Assembly (NCBI GenBank): GCA_002423495.1
Contig: DIWN01000047.1
Coordinates: forward strand, 7,568-38,749
Length of the DNA stretch: 31,182 nt
Direction: 5' to 3'
Origin: Anaerolineaceae bacterium UBA6105
Lineage (GTDB): Bacteria; Chloroflexota; Anaerolineae; Anaerolineales; Anaerolineaceae
The notes below the pieces were generated by a model. That model searched no databases. It saw only the letters and a program-made list of their open reading frames with translations, and had not been told where the DNA came from. A program made the translations under genes and the position numbers. Below, one piece after another: positions 1-8,750 of this stretch; position 1 is the first letter of the stretch, and the number at the start of each line of letters is the position of its first letter.

Positions 1-302
1 TAAGTCATTTCAGTAAGAATGGCGTTGCGCTGTAAAACGTATTCTAAGGATAGATAAGACTGGGGGATCAATATCGCGCTGACCATGGGTGCAAACTCAT
101 TATCCGCACGATGCAATTCAAAGAATCGGCGCGTCATATACGTGCCTCTTTTTATCTGGATGATCTGTCCTGCTTTCATCCAGCGGTAAAGGGCAGTTTG
201 AACGGATCCGGCAGCGGCGGACTCATCACCCAGAAGCTGTTTCACAGCCTCAATTGTGAAGTATGGAAAAGTCTCAAGGGCGGAAATGATTGAGTTTTTC
301 AT
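1..302 (-). CDS. AbiEi-type antitoxin/transcriptional regulator, 5' part (runs off left edge)
   Basis: Reading the minus strand from the ATG at 302 gives about 100 codons without a stop before the window edge. The N-terminus (MKNSIISALETFPYFTIEAV) begins a winged-helix-like segment, followed around residues 43-56 by a Lys/Arg-Gly-x-Tyr wing motif (IKRGTYM) and around residue 80 by PQSYLSLEYVLQRNAILTE, which matches the SYxSLExxLxxxGLI signature of AbiEi antitoxins of type IV toxin-antitoxin/abortive-infection modules. In that family the winged helix represses its own operon and the partner AbiEii is a nucleotidyltransferase toxin. The partner would lie beyond the left edge, so a complete module cannot be confirmed. 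A perfect palindrome directly upstream (310-350) overlaps the promoter and fits autoregulation. Family call is fairly secure; function as an antitoxin is inferred. Confidence 0.72.
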   Translation of the reverse strand, partial: MKNSIISALETFPYFTIEAVKQLLGDESAAAGSVQTALYRWMKAGQIIQIKRGTYMTRRFFELHRADNEFAPMVSAILIPQSYLSLEYVLQRNAILTEMT

Positions 303-309
303 GTGGTTT

Positions 310-350
310 TATATAGGATAATAGACGATTTGTGTCTATTATCCTATATA
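310..350. promoter_or_regulatory. Perfect inverted repeat, probable AbiEi operator
   Basis: Two 17-bp arms (310-326, TATATAGGATAATAGAC, and its exact reverse complement 334-350) are separated by a 7-bp spacer. The element ends 8 bp from the start codon of the AbiEi-like gene and contains its -10 box, the position expected for an autorepressor operator. AbiEi antitoxins are known to bind inverted repeats upstream of their own operon. Confidence 0.6.
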
Positions 351-366
351 TAAAGAAATATTACAA
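338..366 (-). promoter_or_regulatory. Sigma70-like promoter of the AbiEi-like gene
   Basis: On the minus strand TTGTAA (361-366) and GATAAT (338-343) are separated by exactly 17 bp. The -10 hexamer lies inside one arm of the palindrome, so a bound repressor would block polymerase. Confidence 0.5.
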
Positions 367-492
367 GAGGGATTTGAGGTCATGATGATGGTTGTAACAA
401 ACTTGACGCGTTCTGGCGGTCCGGTACGATCCCCCAGACCTGGGCCAGCTTAGTTGTATAATTTTCTTTGTAACCCCCATGGGTTGCTGTAT

Positions 493-685
493 GAATTACC
501 CCTCTCGCTTAATTAGCGGTCTTCGCTACCCTGCGATTTCGCAAAGCGAATGAGCAAGGGCGACCATAGAACTGATTTGTTGTCCTCTCGCTTAGTCGAA
601 ACTGAAACACTTGCTGACGCAGTGCACCTTCAGACTAGTGGCGTGTAGACGAGAATTACCCCTCTCGCTTAGTCGAGATTGAAAC
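493..685 (+). repeat. Three degenerate, regularly spaced repeats; possible CRISPR array remnant
   Basis: A core CCTCTCGCTTAG...TGAAAC occurs at 584-608 and 661-685 with 23 of 25 bases identical. The 5' half of the second copy (GAATTACCCCTCTCGCTTA, 653-671) recurs exactly at 493-511, where the 3' half has decayed. Spacing between the shared CCTCTCGCTT cores is 83 and 77 bp, close to a roughly 37-bp repeat plus a roughly 40-bp spacer, and the intervening sequences are unrelated. The GAAAC 3' end is typical of type I/III repeats. No cas gene is visible. With only three imperfect copies this could instead be a small intergenic repeat family. Confidence 0.42.
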
Positions 686-776
686 GTCTTCCACGCTTGG
701 TGGCATTAGCATTGCTTGTTGCGGTGCATAGGGTTTGAAGATTTGTCTTTTCATTCCCCTATTATATTAAACTTTT

Positions 777-806
777 GAGGCTGCCCCTACCTTTTGGGAC
801 AGCCTC
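777..806 (-). terminator. Possible terminator of the sulfatase locus
   Basis: GAGGCTG and CAGCCTC arms, extended by CCC/GGG across one mismatch, form a stable hairpin about 55 bp past the stop of the last gene of the minus-strand locus. On the minus strand it is followed by a weak A/T-rich tract (AAAAGTTTAATATAAT) rather than a clean U run, so termination efficiency is uncertain. Confidence 0.4.
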
Positions 807-861
807 TATCCTCTTTAGATTCCCTTGCTAAAACAATTTAAGAGTTGGTCATAATGTAACC

Positions 862-2313
862 TCAGGAATTCAACCAGCCGCGAATATTCTCTTCCCTTAA
901 CTCGTCCTCTTTATTCATCAGACCGACAAAGTACTCTTCCAAATCAGGATGATCCGCCAGCAGGTTATAGGATTCGTGAGGGTCGGTTTTAAGATTGAAT
1001 AGAAAGGGTCCCTGCGGAATAAAAGGGTAAGCACCATTATCACTGGAATGACGGCGGTAGTACTTCCAATCTCCACTGCGCGCGCCAACTAATTTTCTAC
1101 CTTTATAAAAGAGCAGTGTTTCATGTGGTGATTCGTCCGTTCCACCTTTAAGCAGTGGTATCAAACTTCGTCCATCAATGATGCGATCCCCTGGAGTGGC
1201 AAGACCGCAAATCTCCAGGCTGGTGGAGAAGAGATCAAAGTTCATTGCCGGAGCATCCACCACCCGCCCAGCCGGAAGCACCCCGGGCCAGCGGGCTATA
1301 AATGGAACGTGAAATCCGCCTTCCATGGAGAGGTTTTTGCGTCCACGCAACCCTGCTGTGTCACCCTCCCACCATGGACCGTTATCGCTGGTAAAAATTA
1401 CCAGCGTGTTTTCATCCAACCCTAATTCCTTCAGTGTTTTGAAAATCTCCCCAACACTCCAATCCAGTTCTTCCACTGTGTCACCATAGCGCCCCCCTTC
1501 TGATTGACCCTCGAATGCAGCCGAAGCATGCAGCGGCACATGCGGGTAATGCTGGGCATAATACAGGAAGAAAGGCTCTTCTTGGTTTTCTCGAATAAAC
1601 TGCAGGGCTTCCCGGGTAAAATTTTGTGTCAATAAATCCAAATCCACCGGCTCTTCAATTTCCACCTGATCATTTCGGTAGATGCGATAGGGATGTGTAT
1701 CATGGCTCAGTAATCCGCCATAGAAGAAGTCAAAGCCATTTTCACTGGGCAGATGAGGGGACTCCCAACCAAGATGCCACTTACCCACCAGCCCGGTGCG
1801 ATACCCGCGCCGTTGCAATATTTCGGGCAGCAGCACCTCATCCTCCGGTATGCCATGCGGAACTGCTCCCAGGATATACTGAAAACCCCAATCCAAGGGA
1901 CCAGGCGGTTGGATGACATCAAAAATTAATGTTCTTACCGGGTAGCGTCCAGTGAGTAGCCCCGCGCGAGAGGGTGAACAAACAGGCGCGGAAGAATAAA
2001 AATTGGAGAAAATCACACCTTCCCTGGACATTTGATCCAGATTGGGAGTATCAATTGCCAGCGAACCGAAGCTGCTCAAATCACCCAACCCCATATCATC
2101 GGTCAAAACGAGGATGATATTTGGCATAGAGCCTTTATCGCCAGGAAGGATACCATCCAGATAGTTTTTTGACCGAGGAATGTCGTAATCTTTCCCTCCA
2201 AACACATTGACAAAGTGGCTGCCCAGTCCGGCTGCAAGTAGCAATCCTCCGCCGGCAGTAAGCCCGGTTTTGATAAATTTGCGACGGGATACGGTCTTTT
2301 TCTGAGCCTCCAT
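862..2313 (-). CDS. Tat-exported formylglycine-dependent sulfatase (S1 family)
   Basis: Hydrolyses a sulfate ester, probably outside the cytoplasmic membrane. The 483-residue product starts with a twin-arginine signal (SRRKFIK at 9-15, then a Gly/Leu/Ala-rich segment to about 33). TDDMGLGD at 71-78 provides metal-binding aspartates. C112 in CSPSRAGLLTG matches C-x-P-S-R-x-x-x-L-T-G, in which Cys is oxidised to formylglycine. GKWHLG and TSDNGPW motifs follow, typical of arylsulfatase-like enzymes. Tat export fits cytosolic modification of the cysteine and folding before export. It is the last gene of the locus, starting 4 nt after the hydrolase stop without a clear Shine-Dalgarno, so it may be translationally coupled. 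The substrate cannot be read from sequence. Confidence 0.9.
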   Translation of the reverse strand: MEAQKKTVSRRKFIKTGLTAGGGLLLAAGLGSHFVNVFGGKDYDIPRSKNYLDGILPGDKGSMPNIILVLTDDMGLGDLSSFGSLAIDTPNLDQMSREGVIFSNFYSSAPVCSPSRAGLLTGRYPVRTLIFDVIQPPGPLDWGFQYILGAVPHGIPEDEVLLPEILQRRGYRTGLVGKWHLGWESPHLPSENGFDFFYGGLLSHDTHPYRIYRNDQVEIEEPVDLDLLTQNFTREALQFIRENQEEPFFLYYAQHYPHVPLHASAAFEGQSEGGRYGDTVEELDWSVGEIFKTLKELGLDENTLVIFTSDNGPWWEGDTAGLRGRKNLSMEGGFHVPFIARWPGVLPAGRVVDAPAMNFDLFSTSLEICGLATPGDRIIDGRSLIPLLKGGTDESPHETLLFYKGRKLVGARSGDWKYYRRHSSDNGAYPFIPQGPFLFNLKTDPHESYNLLADHPDLEEYFVGLMNKEDELREENIRGWLNS

Positions 2314-2317
2314 TTTG

Positions 2318-3112
2318 TTAGGACTCTGAAATACTGCGCATAAAATCAGCTATGGCGCGGAAGGCGATGTCACGTTCATTGCTGAGGGTGACGACATGCC
2401 CCGTATTCTCAAGCCACAGAGTGTCCATACGTTTACTGGCGACACACTCCCGAAACAGCTGCATGGCATTCTTTTCCACCACCGAATCATGCTTTCCCTG
2501 AATGAGCAGCAGCGGAGCGCTCATGTGCGGTAAACCCGCCTGCATCTGCCTGACCAGCTCCAGTACCTCCGCAAATGCACGCGTCACGTAGCGTGGATAT
2601 GGATCCAGGTCTACACCTGGGGCACGTTCGTCAATCTCCTCTGGATTATCGGTGAGTGGCGGTTTCTTGATTTCGGGTACAAACAGGCTGATCACTTTGA
2701 GCAACCACGGATGAGCTAACCGTGCCAGGTTTCCCTGCAGCAGCCCAAAGGGAGTGGATATGCCGATGACCCCATCAAACGGATACCGGCTCGCGGCGGT
2801 AAGAATCAACACCCCGCCAAGGGATTGCCCCATAATAAAGATCTTTTCGCTGTTGTCCTTCAAAAGGGAATACCCATCCTCAATCGCTGCCAGCCAATTG
2901 GTCCAGCGGACACGTCGCAGATCCGCTGGAGTGGTAGCGTGACCAGGCAGTCTTACCCCCAGGACTGTAAACCCCTCATCGGCAAGAAAACGACCCATAT
3001 CACGGTTTTCACGGGTTGAACTGTTGAAACCATGAACGATGATACAGGCTTGTTTGCCACCGAGAAAAAGATAAGGTTCAGCACCAGCAGCGAGTAATCG
3101 TGAAGAGATCAT
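2318..3112 (-). CDS. Alpha/beta-hydrolase, monoglyceride lipase/carboxylesterase-like
   Basis: A 264-residue serine hydrolase. The ATG at 3112 is preferred over the upstream TTG at 3118 because AAAGGAG lies 8 nt before it. HGF near residue 27 forms the oxyanion region, GQSLGG places the nucleophile at S97, and GKHDSVV and the C-terminal GHVVTL supply the acid and histidine. No signal peptide is visible, so it should be cytosolic. It is paralogous to the hydrolase at 8751-9503: both share AGAEP/PGAEP at the start, RLPGH, DLRR and WxxWLxAxEDG. It lies between two sulfatase genes and may cleave an ester or acyl group from the same substrate; that role is inferred. Confidence 0.85.
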   Translation of the reverse strand: MISSRLLAAGAEPYLFLGGKQACIIVHGFNSSTRENRDMGRFLADEGFTVLGVRLPGHATTPADLRRVRWTNWLAAIEDGYSLLKDNSEKIFIMGQSLGGVLILTAASRYPFDGVIGISTPFGLLQGNLARLAHPWLLKVISLFVPEIKKPPLTDNPEEIDERAPGVDLDPYPRYVTRAFAEVLELVRQMQAGLPHMSAPLLLIQGKHDSVVEKNAMQLFRECVASKRMDTLWLENTGHVVTLSNERDIAFRAIADFMRSISES

Positions 3113-3128
3113 TTTCAATTCTCCTTTT

Positions 3129-4583
3129 TTAAAGCCCTAGTCGAGTGAATTGTTCCTGTGGTGCGTGAATTGATGTAAGGAATTCGCGCAGATCGGACTT
3201 TAATCGTTCCACTACATCCGGGCGAGCGCTGTATAAATTATGTTCCTGTTGTGGATCCTCTCTGATGCAATAGAGCGCGTTCGTCATCGTTCCGCGGGTC
3301 ACACGGGCAGTGTACCGTTTGCCGTCATAATCATCTTCCACGCGCACATCACCAAATTGAGGCGGCAGACTGGAATACCAGTAGAGTGGTTGGTTTTGAT
3401 CGCCGGAGGACCACAAGAAAAGTGTCCATTCGCCATCTGTGATGTTCATGGCTTCCCCGTATCGTCCGTACACCGCCGTTTTTCGAATGGGTTCGCCATT
3501 TTCAGCATTGAGGACGTATGGCAAAAGGCTGACGCCATGAGTGCCCAGTGGCACCGAGATGTTGAATCCATCCAGTATCGTGGCAAATAAATCCACGGGT
3601 TGCACCAGGAAGGGTACCCGGCGTCCTGCTGCTCCTTTAGGATGATAAATGATCAGTGGAATGTGGGCGAGTTCCTGGTACATGTTTGAGTCTCCCAGGT
3701 CACTCCAGGGTTTGCCAATCATGCCATGTTCGCCAAATAGATGCCCGTGGTCAGTGGTAAGGATGATCATGGTGTCTTCCATTAGATTGAGTCGTTTCAC
3801 TTTATCAAGCAACTCTCCGAGCCAGTGATCCACCATACTCACTTCACCAGCATAAAGGGCGCGAATTTCCTTCAACTCTTCAGGGGTATAAAGGTCGGAT
3901 TTGCCATAGGTTGGCCAGATGAACCGGTCACCGGTGTATCCAGGATTGTACATTTCATCGTAGGGGTAGGGAGGATCAAAGGGTTCGTGTGGATCAAAGA
4001 CTTCCAGCAGCAGGAAGAAATCTTTTTGATTACGGTTGCGCTCGACCCATTCTGAAGCTTTGCGAAAGACCTGTGGTGCAAAGTAATCTTCTTCCACCCT
4101 GAAATGCGCGGTATTCCGTCTGTAGCGGGCAAACGATCCGGCGCGCAGCGCATGACGCGCCATTCTCTCCGGATCACCCGGGTATTCCACGGGGATATCG
4201 GGATCGGTAACCCACAGATCATTTTCCTGACCACGAATGTACTCCGCCCCGGAAAAGTTAAAGAAATAATTGCCAGAGCCGCGCTCCCACATGTGATAGT
4301 GATCGCTGATAATCATGCTGGTATGCCCGTTTTGGGTGACAATTTTGGCAATATCGGGGTCGGTAGGCTCAAGAGGTCCCCAACCACGCCAGGGGAACTC
4401 GAAATTACCTGTCCAGGTATCACGCCGGGCAGGCATGCACGGGTAGGAGCCGAGATAGGCATTCTCGAAGACGACGCTCTTTTGCGCCAACGCATCGAGG
4501 TTGGGGGTTTGAATCCAGTCGTTGCCGTAACAACCGATGTGGTCGCGGCGCAGAGTATCAAACAGGATGAAGATTGTGTTCAT
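3129..4583 (-). CDS. Cytosolic formylglycine-dependent sulfatase (CxPAR type)
   Basis: A 484-residue sulfatase with no signal peptide (starts MNTIFILFDTLRRDHIGCYG). C49 in CMPARRDTWTG is the predicted formylglycine precursor; the usual serine of C-x-P-S-R is alanine here, a tolerated variant. TTDHGHLFGEHG in the second half provides metal ligands, and VFDPHEPFDPPYPYD is typical of the family. AAGGAG lies 6 nt before the ATG, which overlaps the stop of the upstream maturase gene by 4 bp (ATGA), strong evidence for co-translation. A cytosolic sulfatase implies an imported sulfated substrate, consistent with the transporters in the locus. The substrate is unknown. Confidence 0.88.
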   Translation of the reverse strand: MNTIFILFDTLRRDHIGCYGNDWIQTPNLDALAQKSVVFENAYLGSYPCMPARRDTWTGNFEFPWRGWGPLEPTDPDIAKIVTQNGHTSMIISDHYHMWERGSGNYFFNFSGAEYIRGQENDLWVTDPDIPVEYPGDPERMARHALRAGSFARYRRNTAHFRVEEDYFAPQVFRKASEWVERNRNQKDFFLLLEVFDPHEPFDPPYPYDEMYNPGYTGDRFIWPTYGKSDLYTPEELKEIRALYAGEVSMVDHWLGELLDKVKRLNLMEDTMIILTTDHGHLFGEHGMIGKPWSDLGDSNMYQELAHIPLIIYHPKGAAGRRVPFLVQPVDLFATILDGFNISVPLGTHGVSLLPYVLNAENGEPIRKTAVYGRYGEAMNITDGEWTLFLWSSGDQNQPLYWYSSLPPQFGDVRVEDDYDGKRYTARVTRGTMTNALYCIREDPQQEHNLYSARPDVVERLKSDLREFLTSIHAPQEQFTRLGL

Positions 4584-5785
4584 GAGTTCTCCTTGTCAAT
4601 TCGTATTTTCATGATTTCCGCCGCCGGGCGGTGATGACGGAGCAAGCCCGCCATGATTCTCATTGGCTCGTCTACGTGAGTGAAAAAAGTTTTGAAGCCG
4701 CTGCACAGGTGATTGAGTCCAGGCTCACCGTCGGGAGTATAGTCGATACGGTCTTTAGGACAGCCGCCATTGCAGGCAAACAACACGGGACATTCGCGGC
4801 AGTAACGCGGCAGGGACTCACGCTTGTCGATCCCAAATTGTTTTTGCTGGACGCTACCTACGAGTTCGGTCAGCGGCATTTCGAGTAAATTTCCCAGGCG
4901 GTGGCGCGGCTCGACAAAGTGGTCGCAGGAATACACATCGCCATTATGTTCCATCGCCAGCGCCAGCCCGCAGGTCTCCTGGAAGACGCACAATCCACCG
5001 GGCGCGCCCAGCCAGCGTCCGAGCGCGGTATCGAACATCTGCACAAAAACCTTGCCCACATCGCGGCGCACCCACTCGTCAAAAATCGAAATCAGAAAAC
5101 GCCCGTACTGCTCGCCTGTGATGGAGCGCGGCGTGAGTGCCGTCCCCTCTTGAAAACCCGTCGCGTTCTCGCGCTCGACAATCGGGATGAATTGGATGTA
5201 CTTTGCGCCAATTTCATCGCGCAGAATATGATAGACTTCCAGCGGCTGTTCAACGTTGGCGGCGCTGACGCAGGTCAGGATATTGAAATCCACATGATGT
5301 TTTTTGAGCAGTCGAATGCCGCGCAGGACACGATCGAAGGTGGGCGCGCCGCCCTTGTCCCTGCGATAGAAATCATGCGCTTCGCGCGGACCGTCGAGGC
5401 TGATCCCGATCAAAAAGCGATTTTCGGCGAAGAATTTGCACCACTCATCGTCCAGCAGGGTGCCATTGGTTTGCAGGGCGTTATCAATGTTCATACCGGA
5501 ACGCGTATATTTTTTCTGATAAGCCACCGCGCGGCGGAAGAAATTCACGCCCATCAGGGTTGGCTCGCCGCCTTGCCAGGCAAAGTTGACTTCAGACACT
5601 CGTTGGGCTGCGATGTACTGGCGGGTATAATTTTCCAGTGTTTCGTCTGACATGCGGAAGGAACTGCTTTTGTACAACTCTTCCTTGCGGAGATAGAAAC
5701 AGTAGTCACAATCCAAATTACAGATGGCGCCGCGCGGCTTGGCCATAACATGAAAGGCAGGTGGGGCATGAGGAAGGGTGGTCAT
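4580..5785 (-). CDS. Anaerobic sulfatase-maturating enzyme (radical SAM, SPASM)
   Basis: Oxidises the active-site cysteine of sulfatases to C-alpha-formylglycine without oxygen. From the ATG at 5785 the protein has 401 residues; an upstream in-frame extension to 5902 lies inside the preceding sulfatase gene and is rejected. C22-x3-C26-x2-C29 (CNLDCDYC) binds the radical-SAM iron-sulfur cluster, WQGGEP and ISLDGP are family motifs, and the C-terminal third has the SPASM cysteines (CGLALAMEHNGDVYSCDHF and CRECPVLFACNGGCPKD). It is placed among three Cys-type sulfatases, its expected clients, and suggests an anaerobic or microaerobic host. Identity is firm at family level. Confidence 0.93.
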   Translation of the reverse strand: MTTLPHAPPAFHVMAKPRGAICNLDCDYCFYLRKEELYKSSSFRMSDETLENYTRQYIAAQRVSEVNFAWQGGEPTLMGVNFFRRAVAYQKKYTRSGMNIDNALQTNGTLLDDEWCKFFAENRFLIGISLDGPREAHDFYRRDKGGAPTFDRVLRGIRLLKKHHVDFNILTCVSAANVEQPLEVYHILRDEIGAKYIQFIPIVERENATGFQEGTALTPRSITGEQYGRFLISIFDEWVRRDVGKVFVQMFDTALGRWLGAPGGLCVFQETCGLALAMEHNGDVYSCDHFVEPRHRLGNLLEMPLTELVGSVQQKQFGIDKRESLPRYCRECPVLFACNGGCPKDRIDYTPDGEPGLNHLCSGFKTFFTHVDEPMRIMAGLLRHHRPAAEIMKIRIDKENS

Positions 5786-5795
5786 GATTTCTTTT

Positions 5796-7367
5796 TTAAA
5801 TACTCCGTTCGTGTTCCCAGTGTGGATTATCGCTGGAACGCAGGTACCAATATAATAGACGTTCCCGCAAGTTGAATTGAATCTCCCGCAGAGCGGGGGC
5901 ATCGATAAGGTTACTTAATTCCTGCGGGTCATTTTTCAGGTCGTACAACTCTTCTTTACCCGCGCTGCGGATGACCAGCTTCCATTCGCGGGTGCGGATC
6001 ATGGCGACGCGCGCTACCGTGGCAGGGTCATCCTGCTGGAGTTTAAGTTTCTCGAAATAATGTCCCATCAACGGGTCATCACCAGATTGGATGCCCGTCT
6101 CGAAGGCTTGAGGTTCGCGCGGATCGTAGCCGCCCACCGCGTAGACTGCCTCGCGTGGCGCGGTGCCTTCCATTAAAGAGGTGAGCGATTGCCCAAAGTG
6201 GGTGTAAGGCGTTTGAACCCCCGCCTGCTCCAATATGGTGGGGAAAAGGTCGAGCGATTGGGTGAAGCCGTCCACGCGTTGACCTGCATGAGCGTTGGCG
6301 GGATATTTGACGATGAGCGGCACGCGCAGCAAATTATCCTGAAAGCCCGTCGGCCATTTTTCCACCAGCCCATAATCGCCGACATAATCGCCGTGGTCGC
6401 TGAGGAAGAGGATGAGTGAATCATCGTACAGTCCCTGCGCCTTAAGCGCCGTAACCACGCGTCCCACCTGCTCGTCCAGTTTGGTGACCATGCCGTAGTA
6501 GGTGGCGCGCAGTTCGCGCAGGTCTTCGGGAGTCAATTGCGCCAGATCATACCGCGCGTATAGTTCGCGCATGAAATGCGGCTTATCGTCCAATTGGGCG
6601 GGGATGGGATCCGCGACGGCGGCGCGGTCCACCATCGAGAAGTACGGCTCTTCCACCTGGTAGGGCGTGTGCGGCAGGCTGGCGGCAATATAAAGACAGA
6701 AGGGTTGGCGCGGCGAAGAATCCAGCCAGCGCACGGCAGACTCGAAAATCAGCGGATCCATCTGCGCGGCAGGCGAAGCGGGTTCCGCTTTTCCAAAGTA
6801 AAACGAATGATGCAGGCGATGTCCGCGCGGATAGGGGCTGCCCTCCGCAGGCAGCACATCCGCGAATTCTTTCAGGTGTTCGTCGCCGAACAGGGAGCTA
6901 AAGGACTTGCGCTCCACCACAAACAGGCGAAACGCCAGCGCCAGCAATCTCCACTTCCTGCGCAGGGGCAGGGAGTACAGACGCTGGCGCATCAATTTCA
7001 ACTGGACGCTCTGCGGACCCGCTAGCCGCCGCCGAAAACTGGCGCGCAGACTGGGCGTGGTCATCAGGTCGTTCTTACCCGCCATGACGGTCTCGTAGCC
7101 GTTGTCTTTTAGAATCCGAAACAGGTTTTCTTCGTGCGGGCGCAGCAACTGGTACAGCGAACGATGCCCGTTGACCTGCGGATACAGCCCGGTAAAGTTT
7201 GCCATGCGCGAAGGCGCGCAGACCGGGTTGGCGGCGTAGTTTTGCGCGAAAGTTACCCCGTCCGCACGCAGCGCGTCGAGATGCGGCGTGTGGACGAGCG
7301 GATTCTCCAGCGCGTCAGCGCGCAGATCGTCGGCAATGATAATGACGATATTTGGGCGGGCGCTCAT
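5796..7367 (-). CDS. Cytosolic formylglycine-dependent sulfatase (CxPSR type)
   Basis: A 523-residue sulfatase, N-terminus MSARPNIVIIIADDLRADAL, without a signal peptide. ADD at 12-14 binds metal; C50 in CAPSRMANFTG is the predicted formylglycine precursor; LSDHGDYVGDYGLVEK is the second metal-binding motif. Overall layout is like choline-sulfatase/arylsulfatase-type S1 enzymes, but the substrate is not assignable. The gene starts 6 nt after the MFS stop with a weak Shine-Dalgarno and is followed by the maturase. It and the adjacent maturase and MFS genes look more GC-rich by eye than the ABC genes upstream, possibly reflecting separate acquisition. Confidence 0.9.
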   Translation of the reverse strand: MSARPNIVIIIADDLRADALENPLVHTPHLDALRADGVTFAQNYAANPVCAPSRMANFTGLYPQVNGHRSLYQLLRPHEENLFRILKDNGYETVMAGKNDLMTTPSLRASFRRRLAGPQSVQLKLMRQRLYSLPLRRKWRLLALAFRLFVVERKSFSSLFGDEHLKEFADVLPAEGSPYPRGHRLHHSFYFGKAEPASPAAQMDPLIFESAVRWLDSSPRQPFCLYIAASLPHTPYQVEEPYFSMVDRAAVADPIPAQLDDKPHFMRELYARYDLAQLTPEDLRELRATYYGMVTKLDEQVGRVVTALKAQGLYDDSLILFLSDHGDYVGDYGLVEKWPTGFQDNLLRVPLIVKYPANAHAGQRVDGFTQSLDLFPTILEQAGVQTPYTHFGQSLTSLMEGTAPREAVYAVGGYDPREPQAFETGIQSGDDPLMGHYFEKLKLQQDDPATVARVAMIRTREWKLVIRSAGKEELYDLKNDPQELSNLIDAPALREIQFNLRERLLYWYLRSSDNPHWEHERSI

Positions 7368-7373
7368 TGGGGA

Positions 7374-8708
7374 TTAGGACTCCAACTCTTTCCTGCGTTT
7401 TGCCAGCAAGTCATTTAATGCCGTGCGGTCGCGGTGGTAAAACGGATAGAAGGCGAACCAGGAGAGCACGCTCAGGATGAGCGAAACGGTCACAGCCCAG
7501 AAGAACAAATTGGTGAGCGTGATCTGGTTGCCGATGACGCCGACAATGGCGGCGACCGCTGCCTGGATCAAGCCGTTGGCGAGGCGGTTGACGGCGTAAG
7601 CGGTGCTGCGTTGTTCGGGCACGTTGACAGCGGCAATCATCGGTGCGATGGCGGCAGAGAATGCCATATCCAGGAACAGACCGAACAGCAGGGCGAAGGC
7701 AAAGAAGGTCATCATGCCGCCCGAAACCTGCTGGAAGAAGAAATAACCCAGAAGAGCCATCAAGGCGCGCGACCCCTGCACGACGAACAACCGTCCGAAG
7801 CGGGGGCTTTTGTGTTCGGCCCAGTCTCCCAGCAGACCGCCGATCAGTGTGCTCAGCGCAGCGCCGATGACTATCCCGCTCAGCACGCTGGTGGCTTGCC
7901 CGGGGCGAAAGCCGCGTTCATCCACCAGCCAGGTGACAGTGAAGGTCAGGACCGTAATCTGTACAGGTACGCCGAAGATCTTTTCGAAAATAAGCAGCAA
8001 GTTGGTCGGCACGCGAAAGATTTTTGCCACATTCTGCCAGGAAAAAGCATACTTTTTCTCCGCTTGCTGTGCCAAGTCATAAATGGAGGCTTCGGCGGCT
8101 CCGCGCCGCGGCTCGGTAAGGAAGATGGCAAAGATCAGTCCGCTTAACATGCTCAAAGCGCCGAAAATGACAAAACCGATGCGCCAGCCCGTCTCGGGAA
8201 TCTCTGACATGAGTCCAAAGAACAGGATGCTGGCGATGACCGCCAGAGAGGAAATCATACGCATAATGCCGAAGACTTTGCCGCGTTCCTTTTGTGGGAA
8301 CATGTCGGTCAGCATAGAGTTCATTGGCGCACCTAGCGCCACCAGCCCGATGGCGGCAACCATGCGTAGTGTCAGTAGCATTTCGTAACTAGCGGAAAAG
8401 CCGATTAACAGAGTCCAAAGTCCCCACACTCCAGTGCCGATGATCAGGATTCGCTTGCGGCTAAAGCGGTCGGCCAGCATACCCCAGATTGGTCCAAAGA
8501 TCATCTCCATCAGCTTGCCCAGGCTGGTGATCGTGCCGAGATTGGCGGTGGTCATGTTTAATGAGGTGCGGATAGCGGGAAACATGGAAGACATCGCTTG
8601 GTCTTCGCCCGCATCTACGATGCCGGCGAATGCCAGCGTCACCACATTGCGCCAGCGTCCCTTGGCAGGCACATCGGCGGCGGGCAACTCTTGCGTTTGA
8701 GTAGTCAT
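7374..8708 (-). CDS. Major facilitator superfamily transporter
   Basis: A 444-residue protein with about 12 hydrophobic segments. The cytoplasmic loop between segments 2 and 3 holds the MFS motif GMLADRFSRKRIL (G-x3-D-R-x-x-R-K/R). The ATG at 8708 has AGGAG 6 nt upstream. It lies between a hydrolase and a sulfatase in a co-directional locus, so it may import a (sulfated) substrate or export sulfate or another end product; direction and substrate cannot be read from the sequence. Confidence 0.85.
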   Translation of the reverse strand: MTTQTQELPAADVPAKGRWRNVVTLAFAGIVDAGEDQAMSSMFPAIRTSLNMTTANLGTITSLGKLMEMIFGPIWGMLADRFSRKRILIIGTGVWGLWTLLIGFSASYEMLLTLRMVAAIGLVALGAPMNSMLTDMFPQKERGKVFGIMRMISSLAVIASILFFGLMSEIPETGWRIGFVIFGALSMLSGLIFAIFLTEPRRGAAEASIYDLAQQAEKKYAFSWQNVAKIFRVPTNLLLIFEKIFGVPVQITVLTFTVTWLVDERGFRPGQATSVLSGIVIGAALSTLIGGLLGDWAEHKSPRFGRLFVVQGSRALMALLGYFFFQQVSGGMMTFFAFALLFGLFLDMAFSAAIAPMIAAVNVPEQRSTAYAVNRLANGLIQAAVAAIVGVIGNQITLTNLFFWAVTVSLILSVLSWFAFYPFYHRDRTALNDLLAKRRKELES

Positions 8709-8750
8709 GTCATTCTCCTATTGTTAGGCTCCTGGAGGCTTCAAAAACCT

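Larger units (their letters stand above)
367..861. other. Intergenic region without a recognisable gene
   Basis: No convincing open frame is present between the AbiEi promoter and the end of the sulfatase gene. It holds the CRISPR-like repeats (493-685), a nested hairpin (TTCGCT 522-527 with AGCGAA 545-550, inner arms TGCGA/TCGCA 532-543), a TATAAT hexamer near 457-462 without a good -35 partner, and a terminator-like hairpin at 777-806. Confidence 0.6.

Noticed and set aside
111..293. 60-codon plus-strand frame
   Set aside because: It is antisense to the AbiEi-like gene, which has a clear family signature, promoter and operator.
4901..5650. 249-codon plus-strand frame across the maturase gene
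   Set aside because: Antisense of the radical-SAM gene with cysteine motifs; the frame shows no domain of its own.
5786..5902. N-terminal extension of the sulfatase maturase
   Set aside because: The extension overlaps the upstream sulfatase and has no maturase similarity; the ATG at 5785 starts directly before the conserved region.
7434..8147. 237-codon plus-strand frame rich in Asp, Glu, Gly and Gln
   Set aside because: Antisense to the MFS gene; its composition is that expected from reading a membrane protein gene backwards.
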